DNA of 15,553 nucleotides from JBBREP01 sp036501845 (lineage in GTDB: Bacteria > Actinomycetota > Acidimicrobiia > IMCC26256 > PALSA-610). The translations under genes were made by a program, and so were the position numbers. Of the stretch, positions 13,052-15,553 are shown in pieces. The notes below the pieces were generated by a model, which saw only the letters and a program-made list of their open reading frames with translations, had not been told where the DNA came from and searched no databases. Location: positions 1-15,553 of the forward strand of contig DASXZO010000075.1 of assembly GCA_036501845.1 (NCBI GenBank), written 5' to 3'. Position 1 is the first letter of the stretch. Each line of letters begins with the position of its first letter.

Positions 13052-13085
13052 GGAGCGTGCAACCGCCGCGGCGGTTGCACGCTCC
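13052..13085. terminator. 34-bp perfect palindrome between convergent genes
   Basis: GGAGCGTGCAACCGCCG (13052-13068) is exactly the reverse complement of 13069-13085, with no spacer. It lies five bases before the WD40 stop and 78 bases after the secreted-protein stop. The position fits a bidirectional terminator. A T-run is lacking, as in many high-GC terminators. Confidence 0.65.
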
Positions 13086-13090
13086 TCATG

Positions 13091-15553
13091 TCACGCTGCG
13101 GTCGGACACGTTGCGTGGTAAGGGCGGCCGGGCAGGTATTGGGCCCATTCGGCGGGTGTGAGGTTGCGCCCGGCCATGGTGCATGCGCGGGCGACGAGTG
13201 GTGCGGTGTCGAGGTTCCAGAGGCGAACGGTGCCGTCGTAGCCGGTGGAGGCGAGGTGTTGGCCGTCGGGGGTGAATGCCACGCCGACGACAAGTTGCGT
13301 GTGGCCGGTGAGCGGTGCGCCGAGGGTCTGTCCGCTGTGCGCATCGACCAGAAAGATGGTGCCGTCGTTCTGGCCGAACGCGATTGTGTTGCCGTCCGGC
13401 GAATACGCGATGCCGCCGACGAGACCGCGGTTGAAGTCGAGTGGTGGTCCTTGGGGAATGCCGGTGCGCGCATTCAGGAGTTGTGCGGTCCCGTCGCCGA
13501 AGCCGACGGCGAGTTGTGTGCCGTCGGGGCTGAATGCGACGCCGAGGTTGAGCGTGCCGCTGCGGCGGATCGCGTATCGCTGGCGTCCGGTGGTCACGTC
13601 GTTGACGCTGAGGCCGTCAACGCCATCGGATGCGATGAGATCGCCTTGCGGGTTGAAGGCGACGCCGATCACAAACCCGGGTGTGTGTGCGTGGATAGTG
13701 CGGGCGACGCGCCAGCGTTTGAGGTCGACGATCACGACCGTGCCGAGCCCGGTGCCTACAGCGCCAAAGCGGCCGCTGGGGCTGATGGCGGTACCCCAGG
13801 TGCCATCAGTGGGACCGACTCCGTCGCCTGGAGCCGGACGGACGAGTGGCATCGGCGGATCGAGCAGCTTGCCGGTCGAGACCTCGCTCAGCACGAGATC
13901 GCCATCGTCGCCGCCCGTGAGCACGTCGCGGCCCGCTGGGTCGATCGCAACGCCCGTGGTGCCGAGGCCCCCAGGCGTATGCGCCACTAGGCGGCGGTTC
14001 GTGCCCGGTGTTCGGGTCGACATGACGTCCACGCCCGTGTCCGCTCCCACGAGGACCGACTTGCCGTCGGGCGTGACGGCCAAGCCATAGCCGCCACTCT
14101 GGCCCGCGGCGGCCCCACCGCCAACTGACCCGATGCGCGTGCTGATCGACTGGGCTCGGGTGAGATCCCAGATCGCGACTTCGTCGGCGCTTGCGCTCAC
14201 GAGCGTCTGACCGTCCGGCGTGAACGCGAGGCTGTTGGCGGAGTTGCTGTGGCCGACGAGGTCGCCCGCGTCGCGCGCGCCCGTCTCGGCATTGAAGACC
14301 GCGATGTCGCCGTCCTGCTGCGTGATCGCGAGCACCTTGCCGTCGGGTGAGAACGCGCCGCCCCAGGCACCAGTCACGGATATTCGCGGCGTGAGGAGTC
14401 GGCCCGAGTTGGGGTCGATGACCTCCACCGTCGTCGGGCTGATCATGGCGGCGGCGGAGCCGGTCGGGTTCACCGCCACGGCCCTTGGTGGCACGGTCAT
14501 GTCGGTGTGTTCGTACGTGGTCGCGCCGGTGACGAGATTGTCGTGTGCGATCGGTGTCGTCGGTTCGATCAACGCGTCACCGTCGGCGGTGAACGCCGGT
14601 AGGGATCGGTCTTGATTCGATAACGCCGGGGAACCAGCGAGATTGGAACCGCCAACCGGGATCCGGTGGCCTGTGTTGACCATCCAGGCGGAGAGGTTGT
14701 AGAGGTGCGATGACGCGAAAAAACGCGTGCCGTCGGGACTGAAGCCCGCGGCGTCGAGTTGATGGCCGCCGGGGTCGCGCAACGTGGGTGCGTCGGGTCG
14801 GCCGGTTCGCAGGTCGTAGAAGTGGCCCGTGCCGCCGATGTCCGTCGTTGCGACGGTTTTTCCATTCGGGCTGATCGATACGGTGAGGATGCGGCTGTGG
14901 GTGCCGGTCGTCCATGTGCGTACGAGCCGCCGTGTCGCGAGATCGACGAGGCGGATCTTGCCGTCGAAGCCGCCGATGACGATCGTGTGTCCGTCGGGGG
15001 TGAGGGCCATCCCGCCGATCTGACTGCCGAATCCTGGCAGTGTTGCGACGAGATGGGGGCTGTCCTGGACTGCAGCGAGGAGCGCGCTGCGCGTCTCTGG
15101 CGTGTCGTCGAGGCGGCGCGCCTCGACCGCGAGCAGCAACGAGCGCGGCAGGTTCGGTGCTTCGAGATTCTCGGATTCGATCGCCAGGCGGTTGGCGTCG
15201 GAGACGCGCGCCTCGTTCCGCGCGATCGTCGCGGCGCGCCGCGCGGCGGTTGCGTCGGTGTTGGCGCGGTTGCGTTGCACGATGGCGTAGCCGCCGAACG
15301 CGATGGCGATCACGACCAGGATGGCGAGGGCGCTGACCCCGGTGCGGGCGAGTCGCCGGGCCCGTTTGTGCAGGCGGATGTCTTCGGATTCGAGTTCATC
15401 GCGCGCGACGCCGTGCACCGGAGCCGCGAGTTGCGCAACCGCGTCGCGAAACCGCGAGTTGCGCATGTTGAGGTCGTGTTCGTCGTGCGCCCAGCGGACG
15501 TCGAGATGGCGGGGTTCGTCGGCGAACGCGGTGCGCAACGCGGGCGGAACTGC
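13091..15553 (-). CDS. Membrane-anchored WD40-repeat protein, C-terminal part (possible TIR-WD40)
   Basis: 820 residues are visible; the frame is open at the window edge, so the N-terminus is missing. The first ~65 visible residues (LRTAFADEPRHLDVRWA, RNSRFRDAVAQLAAPVHGVARDELESEDIRLHKRARR) resemble the stretch following TIR domains in actinobacterial TIR-WD40 proteins. One TM helix is at visible residues ~72-93 (VSALAILVVIAIAFGGYAIV). A coiled-coil stalk follows (RNRANTDATAARRAATIARNEARVSDANRLA) and then SLLLAVEARRLDDTPETRSALLAAV. The remainder holds about 14 WD40-like repeats (S/T-P-D/N-G-x-x-(I/L)-(A/V) units such as GVAFTPDGQHLASTGYDGTVRLWNLD), enough for two seven-bladed propellers. The C-terminus has the usual LTPAEWAQYLPGRPYHATCP tail. 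Such proteins sense ligands through the propeller; the effector domain must be read outside this window. Confidence 0.88.
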   Translation of the reverse strand, partial: AVPPALRTAFADEPRHLDVRWAHDEHDLNMRNSRFRDAVAQLAAPVHGVARDELESEDIRLHKRARRLARTGVSALAILVVIAIAFGGYAIVQRNRANTDATAARRAATIARNEARVSDANRLAIESENLEAPNLPRSLLLAVEARRLDDTPETRSALLAAVQDSPHLVATLPGFGSQIGGMALTPDGHTIVIGGFDGKIRLVDLATRRLVRTWTTGTHSRILTVSISPNGKTVATTDIGGTGHFYDLRTGRPDAPTLRDPGGHQLDAAGFSPDGTRFFASSHLYNLSAWMVNTGHRIPVGGSNLAGSPALSNQDRSLPAFTADGDALIEPTTPIAHDNLVTGATTYEHTDMTVPPRAVAVNPTGSAAAMISPTTVEVIDPNSGRLLTPRISVTGAWGGAFSPDGKVLAITQQDGDIAVFNAETGARDAGDLVGHSNSANSLAFTPDGQTLVSASADEVAIWDLTRAQSISTRIGSVGGGAAAGQSGGYGLAVTPDGKSVLVGADTGVDVMSTRTPGTNRRLVAHTPGGLGTTGVAIDPAGRDVLTGGDDGDLVLSEVSTGKLLDPPMPLVRPAPGDGVGPTDGTWGTAISPSGRFGAVGTGLGTVVIVDLKRWRVARTIHAHTPGFVIGVAFNPQGDLIASDGVDGLSVNDVTTGRQRYAIRRSGTLNLGVAFSPDGTQLAVGFGDGTAQLLNARTGIPQGPPLDFNRGLVGGIAYSPDGNTIAFGQNDGTIFLVDAHSGQTLGAPLTGHTQLVVGVAFTPDGQHLASTGYDGTVRLWNLDTAPLVARACTMAGRNLTPAEWAQYLPGRPYHATCPTAA

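Noticed and set aside
13088..13990. 300-codon open frame antisense to the WD40 gene
   Set aside because: Mirror of the WD40 repeats on the real strand; no family feature or SD.
13091..15100. Regularly recurring GCCGTCGGG(G/C)GTGAA-type words, at first sight array-like
   Set aside because: They are the antisense of the S/T-P-D-G repeat codons of the WD40 propeller, with irregular spacing and divergent repeats, not a CRISPR array.

Overview
The window is high-GC DNA (roughly two thirds G+C by eye). It has many GTG starts, short intergenic gaps and strong Shine-Dalgarno (SD) sequences. Together with the gene content (acyl-CoA dehydrogenase, SnoaL and VOC proteins, S8/GAF pair, WD40 giant), this suggests an actinobacterium, possibly Acidimicrobiia-like. 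That placement is an inference from style, not from a marker gene. I see no tRNA, rRNA, CRISPR array, transposase or integrase.

Left part (1-3654): the last 46 codons of glycine dehydrogenase gcvP and its terminator; then, on the minus strand, a HEAT-repeat protein, a VOC-fold protein directly coupled to a SnoaL-like protein, and a small J-domain protein. A 314-bp divergent region leads to a plus-strand acyl-CoA dehydrogenase.

Middle (3655-7095): a minus-strand class II Fic protein with an N-terminal self-inhibition motif and probable C-terminal winged helix lies just behind the dehydrogenase. Its start region carries three copies of a CTTG-NN-CAAG operator. Beyond the fic promoter is an ~82-bp second copy of the 3' end of the dehydrogenase gene, so fic is bracketed by a direct repeat like an island inserted at a gene's 3' end. 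Then come trmL, a conserved hypothetical and a class I methyltransferase.

Right-centre (7165-12973): the most distinctive region. It holds an MFS exporter fused to a cyclic-nucleotide-binding domain, a 56-residue very acidic peptide with a duplicated DDTEGNS motif, a secreted 183-residue protein, a cytoplasmic-type S8 subtilase translationally coupled to a GAF protein, a divergent Crp/Fnr regulator, and a second secreted protein of 182 residues. The peptide gene and the first secreted-protein gene share a related 5' leader (80% identity over 54 bp), a related SD and near-identical terminator hairpins, although their coding sequences are unrelated. I suggest, as inference only, a cyclic-nucleotide-regulated peptide-processing, export or secretion locus.

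Right end (13091-15553): the C-terminal 820 residues of a very large membrane-anchored WD40 protein (one TM helix, about 14 repeats) running off the window. The segment before the TM helix resembles the region that follows TIR domains in actinobacterial TIR-WD40 proteins; its N-terminal effector domain is outside the window. A 34-bp perfect palindrome separates it from the convergent secreted-protein gene.
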